NCBI GenBank assembly: GCA_029204045.2
Contig: CM055082.1
Span: forward strand, 995,315 to 1,059,314
Length of the DNA stretch: 64,000 bases
Direction of reading: 5' to 3'
DNA from: Tillandsia leiboldiana
Lineage: Eukaryota > Streptophyta > Magnoliopsida > Poales > Bromeliaceae
Part shown: positions 44,151 through 57,499 of the stretch, piece by piece
Layout: every line of letters starts with the position of its first letter
How positions within the stretch are numbered: the stretch's first letter is position 1
The notes under the pieces: generated by a model
The model's input: the letters and a program-made list of their open reading frames with translations, nothing else
Database searches by the model: none
What the model was told of the DNA's origin: nothing
Position numbers and translations under genes: made by a program

Positions 44151-45854
44151 TCCTTTCAGAGGATTGACGACTATAATTTATGCATTAACTTATATCTGGT
44201 ATTTCTTTTACTTCCTTTTTCTGGTAACATTGTTGCAAATAATGATCTTCTATGCCTTGAACTTTCTATCTGTAGATAATACTATTTATGTAGCACTGTT
44301 CTTGTTTCCTTCTATTTTTTGTAGCAACTTTCAACCCATTATTATTGCTGGTGCCATTTGGTTTCTTGTTAATCAAGCAATACTTGTTTTTTTTCTGGTT
44401 TGTGACCTCTTTTGGTTAGTCTGATTCAATTAATTTCGCAGAAAGAATTCAGTTCTCCGATATTATGTTACCTAACCATTCACTTTTGCTGTTCAATCTC
44501 TTGACATACTTGAAATTTGCAATTGAATTTTGGAGAAATCTCTTCTATTGCCGCATTTTATGCTAGAGTCTTCTTTCAGATACAAACATCGGCAATTTGT
44601 AATTGAATTTTGTGTGCATATGCTAGCTAATCTTGAATATCATATTTTTCCCCGGATTTCATCTTTTTCTTTCTGTGCTTGTGGTAATTATATATACTTG
44701 TCATCTGCCTCTTCGAAAGACGACATATTTATTCTATGGCAGCTAAGAAAATGAAAATGATTATTTTCGTGAGTAGGATGTCAAGCGCTCGATGTTTTTC
44801 GCTTTTTTGAGTGCTAATAATGACAAGAGATGCATACTCGACACTTCAATTATAATTGTCTTACTAATTTTGGATATATATTTTTTTTTTGCCAGATTAC
44901 TTTTCCTTCATGAAACGACGAGGTTGTGATGTGTATGGTGACAAGAACAGCGAGATGGCGCATAATCATTTGCAACACTGGATATCAAGTTATTGGTTGA
45001 TGGCACTAGTTGTACTCGAGCTTTCAAGTATTACAATTGGGTCCCGGAACTTTGTACTCTTTAAAACAGTCTTAGCCCTTCCTTTAAATATCTTTGTTAA
45101 AATGGGTGGTAATATCGAACTTCATCTAAGTGGTGATTATGTGGGAGTTAACAGGAAATTTCTACCCATTATAACAAGCAAATTAATAGGAGTGGTAAAC
45201 TAAGATTGCAAAAGAACTCCAAAGATAAGGGATGCTAATGCAAAACTTGAAACGGCGCGAGCCAAACTGAAATTTCGCTAATAGATCCTGACTTTAGGAG
45301 TGTAGAATGTCTGAACCATGCAGGTATTACTTAAATTATATGGTGACTTGTAGTTAAATTGGTGAAAACCAATGGGGCTTTTCGACAAATTTGGGGCATG
45401 CTGTGCTTTAGGTTTTCATGTAATTCTTGTTGTAGCTTTGCATTTGTGTTTTTTCGGTTCCATGTAGGTGATCCAAACTCTCATAGTTTAGCAAAATTTG
45501 TGGCTTGTGTATCATGTATGGATTTCTATTTTCTCATCTAATATGTAAAACTTTATATTCTAGCAGTGTATTTTTTGTTTCATTCTCTCTCTCTTTCCCT
45601 CTTTTCACAAGTAAAATGTTTCTCTTTTTTTTTTTTTTTTTTTTTCCCTTTTATTCTCTCCATCCAAACTGAGTATAAATGATTTCTCAAGGAGGAAAGA
45701 ATTAGTTGTCTTTATTGCAGGTGAGAATTTATTTATTGCAGGTTTAATTCCATTAATATTTTATTAAACCTGCAGGTTTAGTTTCTCCATTAGTGGTGAA
45801 CAGAGACATGCACAGAGACATGCTTTGTTCCCTTCTATTTACTTGCTTATAAGT

Positions 45855-45898
<44 letters not shown>

Positions 45899-46415
45899 GA
45901 ATTTAATGTGTGCGTAAATATATCAACAGCGCCATTTTTTTACAAAATGATCCAACGCTTAATTGCGCATGTAAAATTCTCCAAGTTATATGAATTGAGA
46001 GCTTCCTAATGCAGCAGCACTGTTATCTCCTGGGAACTACTGCTGTAATAGTGAACTCATGTATGAAATTCACTGAATTATAATATTCAAAGGTATTTAA
46101 TTCTCTTTTACACCCAAAATTATCCCAAATAAAATCTCCAACTAAAAAATAAGATGGTTCAAATTATTTTAATGATATCCAAGACAACTGAAAACGAGAT
46201 TATATCACGAGTGCTTCTTCAAAATAAATAATAAATAGATAAATAAATAAATAAATAAATAAATTATAAAAAAAAGAAAAAAAGGTTATAGATAAATAAA
46301 TAAATTAATTAATTAATTATAAAAAAAAAAGAAAAAAAGGTTAGAGAGAGGGTCAAAAAATGGGCGACTCGTAGCAGTAAATCCCCGCGTTCCATGCTCA
46401 GTAAATCCGAAGACT
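44151..46415. other. SUVH 3' flank and AT-rich spacer
   Basis: Mostly AT- and T-rich. An open stretch at 44889-45203 lies downstream of a T-run and AG, but it has no recognisable domain and could be 3' UTR. A poly(T)/poly(A) palindromic tract lies at about 45859-45899. (AATA)n repeats occur at about 46225-46262. A near-duplicate of AAATTAATTAATTAATTATAAAAAAAA-type sequence lies at 46262-46340. No gene is supported. Confidence 0.45.
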
Positions 46416-46418
46416 AAT

Positions 46419-46574
46419 ACTATGGGTACACCATAATGTACCCGAACTCATGTGGATGCCTCGGTGGCATCCTACGTGGACGGAGATAACAATACCGATC
46501 CACTGATTTTCTACCACGTACGCAATATTACTCGTCCGCTGCATTATCGGGTGCATTTTATCTACGCATAGCAA
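46419..46574. mobile_element. MITE-like element with about 26-bp inverted ends
   Basis: The left end ACTATGGGTACACCATAATGTACCCG and the right end in reverse TGCTATGCGTAGATAAAATGCACCCG match at about two thirds of positions. The element is about 156 bp with no ORF. The ends recall the TGCTATGTGTACAC termini of the 7462-7645 element. Confidence 0.45.
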
Positions 46575-46816
46575 TATAGCACTACCTAATATTTTAATCA
46601 TTAATAAATAAAATAATAATAATAATAATATACGACGGTGGTCAAAGAAGCCAAGGACTCTTTTCCTTTTGCGTCGAAGCGTCGCCTCCTCTGCGCCTCC
46701 GCCCCGTTGAGATCGGAGCTCTGTTTCTGCCCCGGAAACCCTAGATTTCCTCTTTGGAGAGAGAAAGAGAGAGAGAGAGAGGGGCTAGGGTTTGTTTGCT
46801 TGGTCTCCATCCCCGA

Positions 46817-46850
46817 TTGGATTGGATTGGATTGGATTGGATTGGATTAG
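46817..46850 (+). repeat. (GGATT)n repeat just upstream of ERV46 ATG
   Basis: Six pentanucleotide units of GGATT, ending about 10 bases before the start codon at 46860, inside the presumed 5' UTR. A short GA run lies at about 46758-46781. Confidence 0.9.
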
Positions 46851-46859
46851 TGTTTGGAG

Positions 46860-49800
46860 ATGGAGATCCTCAACAAGCTTAAGAACCTCGACGCGTACCC
46901 GAAGATCAACGAGGACTTCTACAGCCGCACGCTTTCCGGGGGCATCGTCACCATCGTCTCCGCTCTCGTCATGCTCTTCCTCTTCATCTCCGAGACGAGT
47001 GAGACGCTTCCTTGCCTCTTCTGATCTTGCTATGTGGTGTTTATGCTGCTTTGGTTGGTTCATCGGATGCTTTGTAGTAGAATTTCTAGGAGGTTTTGAG
47101 TCCGTTGGGCCGTGGGTTGTGCTTAAAAATTGGATTTTGAGTTATTAGTGCTGATTTAACATTTTAACTTCGTTTTTTTTTAAAAAAAAATCTCATTATG
47201 TAGTGTATTGCTCCTTCGTATGGTTGATTGGGTTGTGTATAGTAGGATTTGTAGAAGATTTTGGTTTTGGTGCATTGTGGGTTCTCTTAAAAATTAGATT
47301 TTTAGTTGCTTTTGCTGATTTATGCTCTTATTCTTGTAATCGGCTTTAGTGGTTGTTTAGAAGGAATTTGATGTGCTTATGTTTTATTACAATTTGATAA
47401 CTTTAATTCTGAGATATGTTAACCAATTGAAGACTCTTATATGTAGTAATTAACTGTGGGTGGTAAAGACAACGGTTGCGATGAGTAGCATCTGCTTTTG
47501 ATGATCATTGCAATTTTGAAATGTACTTCTATCAGCTTTTGCCTTAGAAGTTAGAACACATATGATTAACATTCTTTAGATGATAGTGCAGTAGTACCTT
47601 TTAGTGTTTTACATGTTTGAAGAACAGTGCAGACTTAATTAGATGGTTATGTTAAAGGGACTAAATGTAGTTGAATGACAAGCGATAGAAAAAGAGTGAA
47701 AATAGTTTTGCAAGAGTGGCATTATATGATATAATCCCAGATAGTGAAGTATGTGATCATATCTAATGGTTGATTAATATGACATAAGCTTGGTCTGACA
47801 TTTTTGGAATTTCCCTTTGTGTCTCTTAAATATATATAAGGCCATACATGGAAACTGGTGAGTCTTGCGTACCTACATATCAATGCATACTTGTGTTCTT
47901 GTTGTATCCCTGTATGCATCCTACATGCTTGTACAGTGTGAAGCTAATCATTCTTCAATTTCATCCTCTCTTTTTTCAGGACTATTTTTTTTCTCAGCAA
48001 CTGAGACTAAGTTGGTGGTTGACACATCACGAGGCGAAAGACTACGTGTCAATGTTAGTACTTCACTTTCTTTCCATCAGTTAAAATTGAAATTGCTGGC
48101 TTGGCTTTAGGGCTGATTAATTATTGAAGTACATTTTGATTGTCTTAACTTTTCTATCTCTGTTTCAAACTCGTAAGAATATGTAAAAGTTCTTGATATC
48201 ATGCTTTTCACCTGTTAATTTTAACAAAGAATTATAACTACACTTATGATGAGTAGATGATATTAATAGGTTTGTCATAGTTCCACTTGCTTTGTGAGTG
48301 TTACATTTAGGTTGAAATCGCAACTTTTGTATATATATTTACCAGAGATGCACTTTTTATATCAGGGGTATTCATATAGATGCTTATAATGAAAAAATTT
48401 CAGTACATATCAATTGTTCATTCTTTTTGCCATGAGTATTGATCACTGTTTTTTTTTTCCCGCAGTTTGATATTACTTTTCCAGCTATCGCTTGCTCACT
48501 TGTAAGTGTTGATACAATGGATATTAGCGGGGAGCAACACTATGACATAGTATGTTCGCACCCTTCTCTTTTGTTGTCTTTGATTGATTATATAGTGTTG
48601 TAGATTTACATAACTGCAACTTCAAAGAATATCCTACATGTATTATTATATTTGTCTACTTGTAGAGGCATGACATTCTAAAGAAAAGGTTGGATCATCT
48701 TGGGAATGTTATTGGGTCAAGACAAGGTGGTGTTGGTGCACCAAAGGTTAGTAACTTTGTACTTTGATGATTAGCATGTAATCTATACTTGAGTGTTCCT
48801 TTTTTTTTTTTTTCCTGTTTTTGGCCACTATACAGGTTATATGAATGTAGGCATCAGTGTTTGAACTTGGCCTTTTTGTATAGCTTCTCAAAGTTTTACT
48901 CTCCTTGAAACACCTAGGCGCCTCATAGGAGCTTATCTTAATTGCCTAATGACTTGGGCAATAAAAACCTGCAGAGTGCCAGACAAAAAAAATTATAAGC
49001 AAAATTTCGGCTACTATTTCTAATTTCTTGGTAGCTACGACGTTAAGAGGTTGAAATTCCTTGTTTAAAATCATAATTTTGTACCCTTTTTTTTTCTTAT
49101 GTAGATTGAGAGGCCTCTACAGAGACACGGGGGGAGGCTTGAGCATAACGAGACATACTGTGGTTCCTGCTATGGTGCTGAAACGGTATGGAAATGTGGT
49201 CGCAGTTGTTGTTTTTTTTTTATATATATATATATATTGGTGTAGCAACACTGCTGGAACAAGGCGAAACTATGAAAATTTATAGTTTGAGGAGTTGCTG
49301 TATTGAGTTCAATATTTCAGGGTGGCAAATAGGAAATCATGATATCTAGTTATTCATAAGGTTTTTCCTTTTTTTTGTCTTTTTTTTTTTTATGTAGTTT
49401 CTTTTGTTCTTGGCTGTTGGTTGTTTGATTTTCTGTAAACTCAAAAATAATTGTTTTCTAAATGCAGTTAGATGATCAATGCTGTAATTCATGTGAAGAA
49501 GTTCGTGAAGCATATAGAAATAAAGGATGGGGTTTGTCAAATCCAGAATTAATTGACCAGGTATAACTCTCAATATTGGACAATTTAAGCTTTCGATTGC
49601 TACAAATTATCAAGTTTGTCCCATAGTAGTATATAATTTTTTCTCTGGAAGCCTTTATTGATCTATATATTTTTAGGCTAATTGTAGATAACCCCTCTGA
49701 ATATTTTCTGTTATGCACTTTACTATTGTACTTACAAAAATCCTACTCAATCTCAATCTCAATCTCATGCCATTGTCATTTAACCGCCTTTTATAATTTG

Positions 49801-51543
49801 TTCGTCCATAAAATATTAGAAAATCTACCTTTGTTTGATCTTGTGGTCTTTGTTTATGTTAGTGCACGAGGGAGGGCTTAATTGAAAAGATCAAAGAGGA
49901 ACAAGGGGAAGGATGCAACATCCATGGGTTCTTGGATGTGAGCAAAGTAGCTGGAAATTTCCATTTTGCTGCTGGAAAAAGCTTCCATCAATCAAATGTC
50001 CGTGTGCATGATTTGTTGGCCTTTCAAGCAGAAAATTACAATGTGAGTTGCATTCATGACCTCATTTGACTTGTTGGATAAATTGAAGGTATAAAATGAC
50101 TCTTTTATTTGAAAAATACCAGATTACTCACAAAATCAACAAGCTGTCCTTTGGAGAGGAGTTCCCAGGTGCTGTAAATCCACTCGATGGGTAAGTTGGA
50201 ATCTACAATTCCTTTTTCCTTTCTTTTGTTCATAAGTCTAATCAGTTCATTGAGCATATCAGTGCGCACTGGACACAGCAAGCATCATCTGGGGCATATC
50301 AGTACTTTATCAAAGTGAGTAATTGTTGTCCTTATTGTTATGCTAGTCCTTTTATTCTGGGTAGATTCCGTCGGTTTAGCACAGCTACAGATTGATCCTC
50401 AACCTTTGCATCTGTTGTACATTTTCATTACATTGAAAGAGGATGAAATGTCCATAATTGCCATGTAGACAAATGGCAGCTACGTGAGCATTTACATGGC
50501 AATTAGGAGGACGTTTTCAATTCATTTCCGGGGATGAATATATGTTTTACCCTAAAGGGCATGGTTGTGAAAAAACAAAAAAGACGACAAATTTTATGAA
50601 CCAAATAGTAACAATTGAAAGGGTTAAATCTTGTAGAAGGCTGGGGACTATTAGTGTAATTAATACTCTTTTCTCCGTTCTTGGTTGATCCCATGTTTTT
50701 GGATATTGCATCTTATATGATCGGACTGGTAGGCTGTTTATGCTCTGATATTACATTCGAGTGCATCTTGAAGGATCTTCTTTGCTTTCTCAGGTTGTCC
50801 CCACTATTTACACTGACATAAGGGGCCACAAAATCCACTCCAACCAGGTAAACTTAGTCTTTTTTTTTTAAAAAAAAAAAATTTGGTGCCTGCTATATAT
50901 TTTACCTTTTGTACGCATTATGACACCTCATTTTTCAACCCACAGTTCTCAGTGACAGAGCACTTCAGAGAAGGAAATGTTTATCCTAAGCCCCTTCCTG
51001 GTGTGTTCTTCTTTTATGACTTCTCGCCGATTAAGGTGAATAAAAATATCCTTAATGTTTTTGAATTGGCGTAGTGTCCTAAATTGTCGAAGAAGATGTT
51101 ATGACTAATTGGAGAATTCACCCAAATCATCATATCTACAGAATTACTCTTCTAAATCATCACATGTGATGTGTCTGGTAGATTAGAACTAGATAAACCA
51201 AACTGTTATAATAGGGGGTTGCTTTTCTTCTCTTTTTTTTTTTTTTAATATCTAGATAAAGGGTTTACTGGAATCTGTGTTGCAGGTGATCTTCACAGAA
51301 GAAAACCAATCCTTGCTTCACTATCTGACAAACTTGTGTGCCATCGTTGGAGGTTCGATCTAATTTATGAATTAGTACAGTTTTACCGAGTACTTACGAT
51401 CTCTCACAAAGTTGTTAACCCGAAATTTTGGTTACTTCGATCAACATCCAGGTGTCTTCACAGTTTCTGGAATTATCGATGCGTTTATATACCATGGACA
51501 ACGGGCGATCAAGAAGAAGATGGAGATCGGAAAGTATACATAA
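46860..51543 (+). CDS. ERV46/ERGIC3-like COPII cargo receptor
   Basis: Thirteen exons: 46860-46998, 47980-48053, 48466-48549, 48666-48746, 49105-49185, 49468-49560, 49863-50042, 50123-50190, 50263-50314, 50794-50847, 50946-51035, 51286-51352, 51452-51543; 384 residues, the usual plant length. It cycles between ER and Golgi with Erv41 and sorts cargo into COPII vesicles. The N-terminus LKNLDAYPKINEDFYSRTLS precedes membrane segment 1 (GGIVTIVSALVMLFLFIS). The large luminal region has ETKLVVDTSRGERLRVNFDI, the paired cysteine motifs CGSCYGA and CCNSCEEV, and FHFAAGKSFHQ. Membrane segment 2 is LCAIVGGVFTVSGIIDAFIY. The short cytosolic tail is basic, KKKMEIGKYT, with a dilysine-like start. All exon junctions keep the frame and standard GT-AG borders. 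Confidence 0.95.
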
Positions 51544-52992
51544 TCGAACCGCTTTAAGATCCGAAAATATTTGAGTTTTTCAGATTTTAGGGCTTCTTAT
51601 TGGTAGAAATGATCAACAGAGAAGAGAGGATCCTGCTGCTGAAGCTGTAAATGGACAAAAATTCTGGTGGCCAAACATTATTTGTAACTTTAGAGTGCTA
51701 GCTAGTTCCTTTTACTTGATACAATTTTGTGTTCATAAGTGGTATTTATTGGTTAATTGGAGATACAAAATGATTTCTAAACACTGCTTTGTGGGGATCA
51801 AAATTCTCTCTTTTTTTTTCTCTGAACTACCTGAATGTTTTCTTTTAATGAAAACACCCTTGATCATCATCAATGTACTTAAATTGATCATTTTGTGCTG
51901 TGCTTCATCGATCGGCCGTGATTTCTAAAGTAGCAAACCCAGTATTAAATTTCCTATATGAAATTAATTGTATTCATATATTATCCTTCATTTGAACAAA
52001 ATATATCAAGAAACTATTAAATTCAATTAAAAAAAAAAAAAAAAAAAAAACTGAAGTCGAGGCCCTAAGTTGCAAGTTAGAAAAAGAGGGGGACCTTTTT
52101 TGCAAAATGGCCACGCATAACAAACCCGACCTGCGACGTGATGACACGTGGCTTCCTTGTGGGCCCAAATCTAGTCATGGTTCCGCCCCAAAATTCGCGC
52201 TCATTTTTGTTTCCCAGAGAGAAAGAGAGAGAGGTTAGGAGGAGATCTGAGAATTTTATTCTATTATTATTTTAGTCTGATGCATGCTCGTTCCAACGGA
52301 ATCCCTTTTTTTTTTTCTAAATTTTATTTCTAATAAATATGATGATGTTGAAGTTTTTTTAGGCTGTTGTAAAATGATGATGAAGAGGATGATGGGTAAT
52401 TGTTTCTTTGCTTCATTCTATTTTCTCTATTTTTCTTGGCTTTGAAACACCTTCTCCTAAGTTTTGGTGTATCAATCTTCTTATTTTAATCAATATGATA
52501 TATTTCTTATTAGTTTGAGGATTAAAATTTGATTCAGAAAAAGTCTCAATATGATTCATTTAATTTCTTCTCTCAAGTGTATCATCCAAAATTTTCGATG
52601 CACGATTCTGAGGTACAGATCTAAAATCCGTGAAGTTTTTTTATAGAAAAATCTTCGTACAAATTTATAATCCATATGGAGTGTTTTACATTTAATTCGA
52701 TCTTAAAAATGTTTGTTCCAATAGTGAAATAGTGTAAAATTTATACTCATATCGGAATATTGTGTTTTACATTTAGTTAATTCGATCTTAAAAATGTGTT
52801 TGTTCCAATAGCGAAATAGCGGTTCTTAACAATAATAGTTCACTCCCTCATGAATGATTGTTCTATCTTATTTTTGTTATGTCCTCACAAAGAAGTGAAT
52901 TGTGTTAGAATTCGACTCATTATTCCTTTTTTGTCAATTTTTCAGGTTATGTAATGTAGATTGGACAGCGGAGTAGACCGAGGACGACGACA
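51544..52992. other. Spacer between ERV46 and the acidic membrane protein gene
   Basis: Holds the ERV46 3' UTR (to about 51930) and an A-run at 52029-52050. A GA-rich leader-like stretch (52215-52250) and a likely leader-intron acceptor TTTTTCAG at 52945, before a short exon carrying the ATG at 52993, come next. GTGTTTTACATTTA and CGATCTTAAAAATG occur twice (about 52681-52790), a local duplication. No further gene is seen. Confidence 0.45.
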
Positions 52993-55818
52993 ATGGCGAT
53001 CGGTTCGAAGGAAATAGTGGGATATATGAAAAAGATTTCGACTCGCACGCGAAGGGCCAGTCGCAGATGTGTTCGCGATCATCCTTTCGTTCTTTGTGTT
53101 GTGTGTTTTCTCCTCATAATCTACAGATATTTTCCTTCGATTTTTGCACTTCTGTTGGATTCGTTTCCTACAATTCTATGCACCGCAGTTCTTCTGGGAC
53201 TCCTCTTGAGTTATGGTGAACCAAATGTACCTGAAAGTAAAGAGGAGGATAGAAGGGTTGTGAATGGTGAAGTGAAGGATGTTTCTCTTGCGAGAAAGCC
53301 TCATGAAGGAGCTTTAGTTGCGAGAAGTAGCGAGAAAAGATCGGTTGGAGAGAAAGATGATCATGAATTTTCTCAAAAGAAGGAAGATATACCGAGTGAG
53401 AAGGATCAAAAGAAGAGTGGAAAAACTAAGGAAGAGATTGAACATGTTGATTCTGATTGTGAGTCCAATCGGTCGGAGATTTCCTCATCCGATGCCTCCG
53501 AGATCATCCCGATGCTTGACGAGCTCCACCCCCTGTTGGATCCTGAGGCTCCTCAGCCGTCCGCGGCATCCAAGGACTGCTCTGATGCAGGGTCAACGCA
53601 ATCGTCCCGTGATCGTGAATCGGAAGAAGGTAATAGTATTGAGGAAGAAACCGAAAATCTAGAAGACGATGAGGAGGAAGACGAGGATGAAGAAGAAGAA
53701 GAGGAAGGAGCGCAAGAAGAGAAGGATGATGATGATGCTAAAGTCGTAGAATGGACGGCGGATGATCAAAAGAATCTCATGAGCGTCGGGTCTTCTGAGA
53801 TCGAGAGGAATCAGAGATTGGAAAATTTAATTGCCAGAAGGAGAGCAAGGAAGTTCGTAAGATCGGAAATGGAAAAGAATTTGATTGATTTGGATGGCAA
53901 TGAGTCTTTGCCTACCATAGAGGAATTATCAAAATTTCAAGTCCAAATTCCTCAGGTTTTCGCTCCGAGAAGAAACCCTTTTGATCTTCCTTTCGATTCA
54001 GATGACACAATTCCGGGTTCGGCTCCTTCGGTTCTCTTACCAACCAGAAATCCTTTTGATCTTCCTTATGAACAAGCAGATGAGAGTAATAACCCTGCAG
54101 GGAAAGTTGATGATAGCAACAATAACAACTCTACCCATCAGGGTTTTGTTCCACTTCCGCCGAGGGATTTGTTATATAGAAGGCACGAGAGCTTCACAAT
54201 AGGCGAGTCATTTCTCGGGGATTTGAAAGAAGAATTAAGGACTTCGAGATTCAAACCTTATTTCGTTGCTGATAAAGAGAACACCAAGGCGACGAATTTC
54301 GCTGATTTAGAGAGAGAATTTAGCGAGAAGAGTGAATCCAAGCTGAGTGAAGGTCAAGAGTACTCCGACACGGTTTCTTCGGGAAATGATCAGGAATGCG
54401 ATAAGGAGATTGTAGAGGATGAAGTGAACAGTCAACAGAGCGAACTCCCTACTAGCCACGACCACGAAGCTCCTAAAGTTGAGAGCGAATCATCCGATGA
54501 TGGTGAGTCAATGCACGACGAACAGATAAAGGCTGAGATCAAGTCAACAGGAAGTGGTGGAGATCATTCGAAAGCTATGGAGGAGGAAATAATTGATGAA
54601 TCGGCTTCAGATTCATCAATTTCGGATGATGAGAAGGTGGTAGTGACTGAAGATAGTAATCTTGATCAACCAGGTAATCTTTAAAAAGTACTTGTTGAAT
54701 AGTTTACCATTTATGGTTGATTATAATAACCGTTTCTTATCGATTCTTTCTCTATATTTCGGGCAACGAAGCAGAGCATGCCGATGAGAGTCAAGTCGCA
54801 GACCCTGTTTACGATTCTAGCCCATCAGCAAGGTCACTGTCAAATGCTTCAGCACTCGAAGAAGCTTTGCAATATGCAGGTGAGGAGTGATTTACTTCTC
54901 TTATCATAATCACAATTTTGGCATTCAAGATAATTCAGCTGGTTTTAAAATTTAAAACTCGGCGGGAAAAAAAATCAGTAAGTTCAGAAAGATTTTGGGA
55001 GTGGTTAGGTTAATTATATGTATACATAAAACTGAAGTATATAGAAGTAAAAAATTTCATGTAACTATCTTATCTTTGTGATTTCAGAGTTACAGAATTT
55101 TGAGAAATAGTAATTTATCATTTGCCAATTGATAATTATCTTATCTTTGTTTTCACCTTTTTTTCTTTCTCTCTTGTCCCAGAGTTGAATAAACCGGAGA
55201 AATATCAGATCAACCAAAAGTACGCGAATTATTGTTAATATTTCAACAGTAGGATCATAATGTGAAAATGTCATTATTTACCATTTCCTCCAAAGAAATG
55301 GCCCCTTGGCTTGACTAACTTTTGCAAAAGTGTCATTGAGGAAAACTATTTGAAAATACACCGAAAGTGCTGGCAGACTAACAATTTTTCTATTCATATT
55401 CTCTCCTTCAGCTTTTTGCCGCAGCAGAAAGCAAAATTTTTAATCTGAAATTTTTGTTACGGTTGCTATGCAGAATAGAAAAAGTTTTTTTCAAAAATTA
55501 GGCCGAACAAGCAATTACCCTTGTTTTACAGATAAAGGTGGCTCAAGTCATTCACCTCCACGAGTGAATTCATCTACAAAAGGAGCAATTTGGGTCGCAC
55601 CGAGTTTGGCTTGTGTGGAGGAGAATGAGTCGAGATCGACAGAGGTATCTCAAATTAGAGAGCGCGATGTTATTGGCATTGATTTGAAAGATATTCGTGA
55701 AGATTTCAGCCGTCCGATCGTCCCAGTCTTGCCGCCCCGCGCAGCTAATCGGACGACGTCGCGTTTTTCCAGCTTGTCTTCTATGGAGACTGAGTCAAGT
55801 GATGGTAGTTCAAACTAG
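52993..55818 (+). CDS. Plant-specific acidic membrane-anchored protein, function unknown
   Basis: Three exons: 52993-54673, 54772-54879 (or 54775-54879) and 55532-55818; 691 or 690 residues. The N-terminus is Arg/Lys-rich (TRTRRASRRCVRD), followed by two hydrophobic segments at about residues 30-75 (FVLCVVCFLLIIYRYFPSIF and SFPTILCTAVLLGLLLSYG). The remaining 600 residues are hydrophilic and very acidic, with an Asp/Glu tract (about 219-250) and a possible coiled region (QRLENLIARRRARKFVRSEM). Two copies of RNPFDLP (RRNPFDLPFDSDD, TRNPFDLPYEQAD) are followed by LLYRRHESFTIGES, a combination I recall from uncharacterised plant proteins. No enzyme domain is visible. An ER or plasma-membrane anchor with a cytosolic acidic tail is a guess. 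Exon 2 has a tandem NAGNAG acceptor. Confidence 0.82.
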
Positions 55819-57499
55819 ATGCTTCAACTGTGGTTAGATTACTAATGTTTATTTGGACTTTTCTTCTTTTTTTTTACTTTCATTTCTAGCATTCTGATGT
55901 TTCCTACTAAAGAGAAACAGGTCAGATTCCATCAATGTGTTTCTGCTTACAGCAGAAATGTCAATTGCTTTGATCAACTTTCTATTATATATTTGTCAAT
56001 AAAGATAGTTAAAAAGAATTCTCTCTTCCACATACAGGAATAAGGCTTTATTGTGTTCTTTAAACTATCATATCTTTATCTGAACTCTTTGGAGATAAAC
56101 CATTTCTCTAATCTAATCTTAGAGAAAGTTTTGATTACATTTTGCAACAAACAAGAGAAAACAATATATATAACAATAGTAATAATAAGAGAATGGAAGG
56201 AACATGGATTTCACTAATCAAAGAAACTTTGGAACTTGAATGCTCTGGCAAGGGATTGTAAGCTTTGAGCACAAATTGTCCCCTTTCGCTTGTCGAATCC
56301 ATGCTGCGCACAGCATACCGGATTTGTAAGACCACCTCTCTCTTCTCTTCCCTGCTTGCCTACATCGACATCACTCGCCGGACTACATCGAAGCACCAAA
56401 GTGCGGTTCTTTTCCGTCAAACCGCACGTTGGCCCAGGCCAAGCTGTATCCTTCGTGCAGGTTTCACAATTTGACAGCAGCGGCGAAACGAGGAAACAGA
56501 AGGCTCAAAGGTTGGCAAAATGAGCTGTGATTTGATTTGCAGAGATTACAATAACCAGACACATAATCTCGATGATTACTAGTGCAACTGCGACAGCACA
56601 AGATATATACCATGACTGATGAGAGGAACTCCACTATTGCAACTTAGATCACTGAATTGAATAGTAAATAGCAACTTATTAACTATGCCATAATTTAAAA
56701 ACATTATGCAAATTCAAATCAAATAAACCATAGAAATAATATGAAAGTGGAATAAAAAATAACAATAAACGATAAGAAAATGTTACATGTACATGTATAT
56801 ATGAATGTAAATTTTACACTTCATGCATCCTAGAGTTCACAAAATCCCTTAATTTTTTAGTTAAAAAAAAAAAAGGTTGATAAGGAAAGTGAAAGAAAAG
56901 AACCTGAAGTGTAAAATGAACACATAATGTAGAGGTATACAAATAGCATGCTCTGAATAATATTCATTTGCAATAAAAGCTATAGAATACTCTGAATGCC
57001 AAAACAAAATAAGCAATGTAGCAGTAAACTATTTAACAGGAAAAACAAAATAACTCCTCCAAATATGAAATTGAAGTACCAGGGGTAACATAGTTAATTT
57101 CCCACATATTATTCAACAACAATTCTAGCCCTAATCAATCCGTCGAATGCTTAAAACAAGCATACAACATCCAATATTTCACTTTTACAAACAAGAAACA
57201 AAAGCGACAGCTAGCTACATCAGCAAAGTACTCTTAATCACCCAAAACCAAAATCAATCTGAAAATAAGTTCACGTAAAGGCTAAATTGAAGGAAATCCC
57301 CAATAAACATTGCAGTTTCCCTTAATTCCGACTGAAATATTGAATCCCGCGTGCTCCGAGATGTGATCACCTTCCCTCCGTATCCTCCGTCATGAGTACC
57401 AATAGGATGAGATGTTGTTTCCAAAATTTCAGCAGGGTAATTTGAAAATCACAATATTTATAAGGGTTCTCCTGCAATTTAGCCCTTTGATAAAAGATA
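55819..57499. other. Convergent 3' region with an orphan GC-richer patch
   Basis: Contains the 3' UTRs of the flanking genes and AT-rich DNA. A patch at 56190-56525 is richer in GC and open on both strands for about 65-75 codons (minus-strand reading includes TNPVCCAQHGFDKRKG). It has no recognised domain and no clear partner exons, so I do not call it a gene. Confidence 0.35.

Noticed and set aside
44889..45203. 104-codon ORF downstream of SUVH
   Set aside because: It has no recognised domain and no splice partner, and lies in the probable 3' flank of SUVH.
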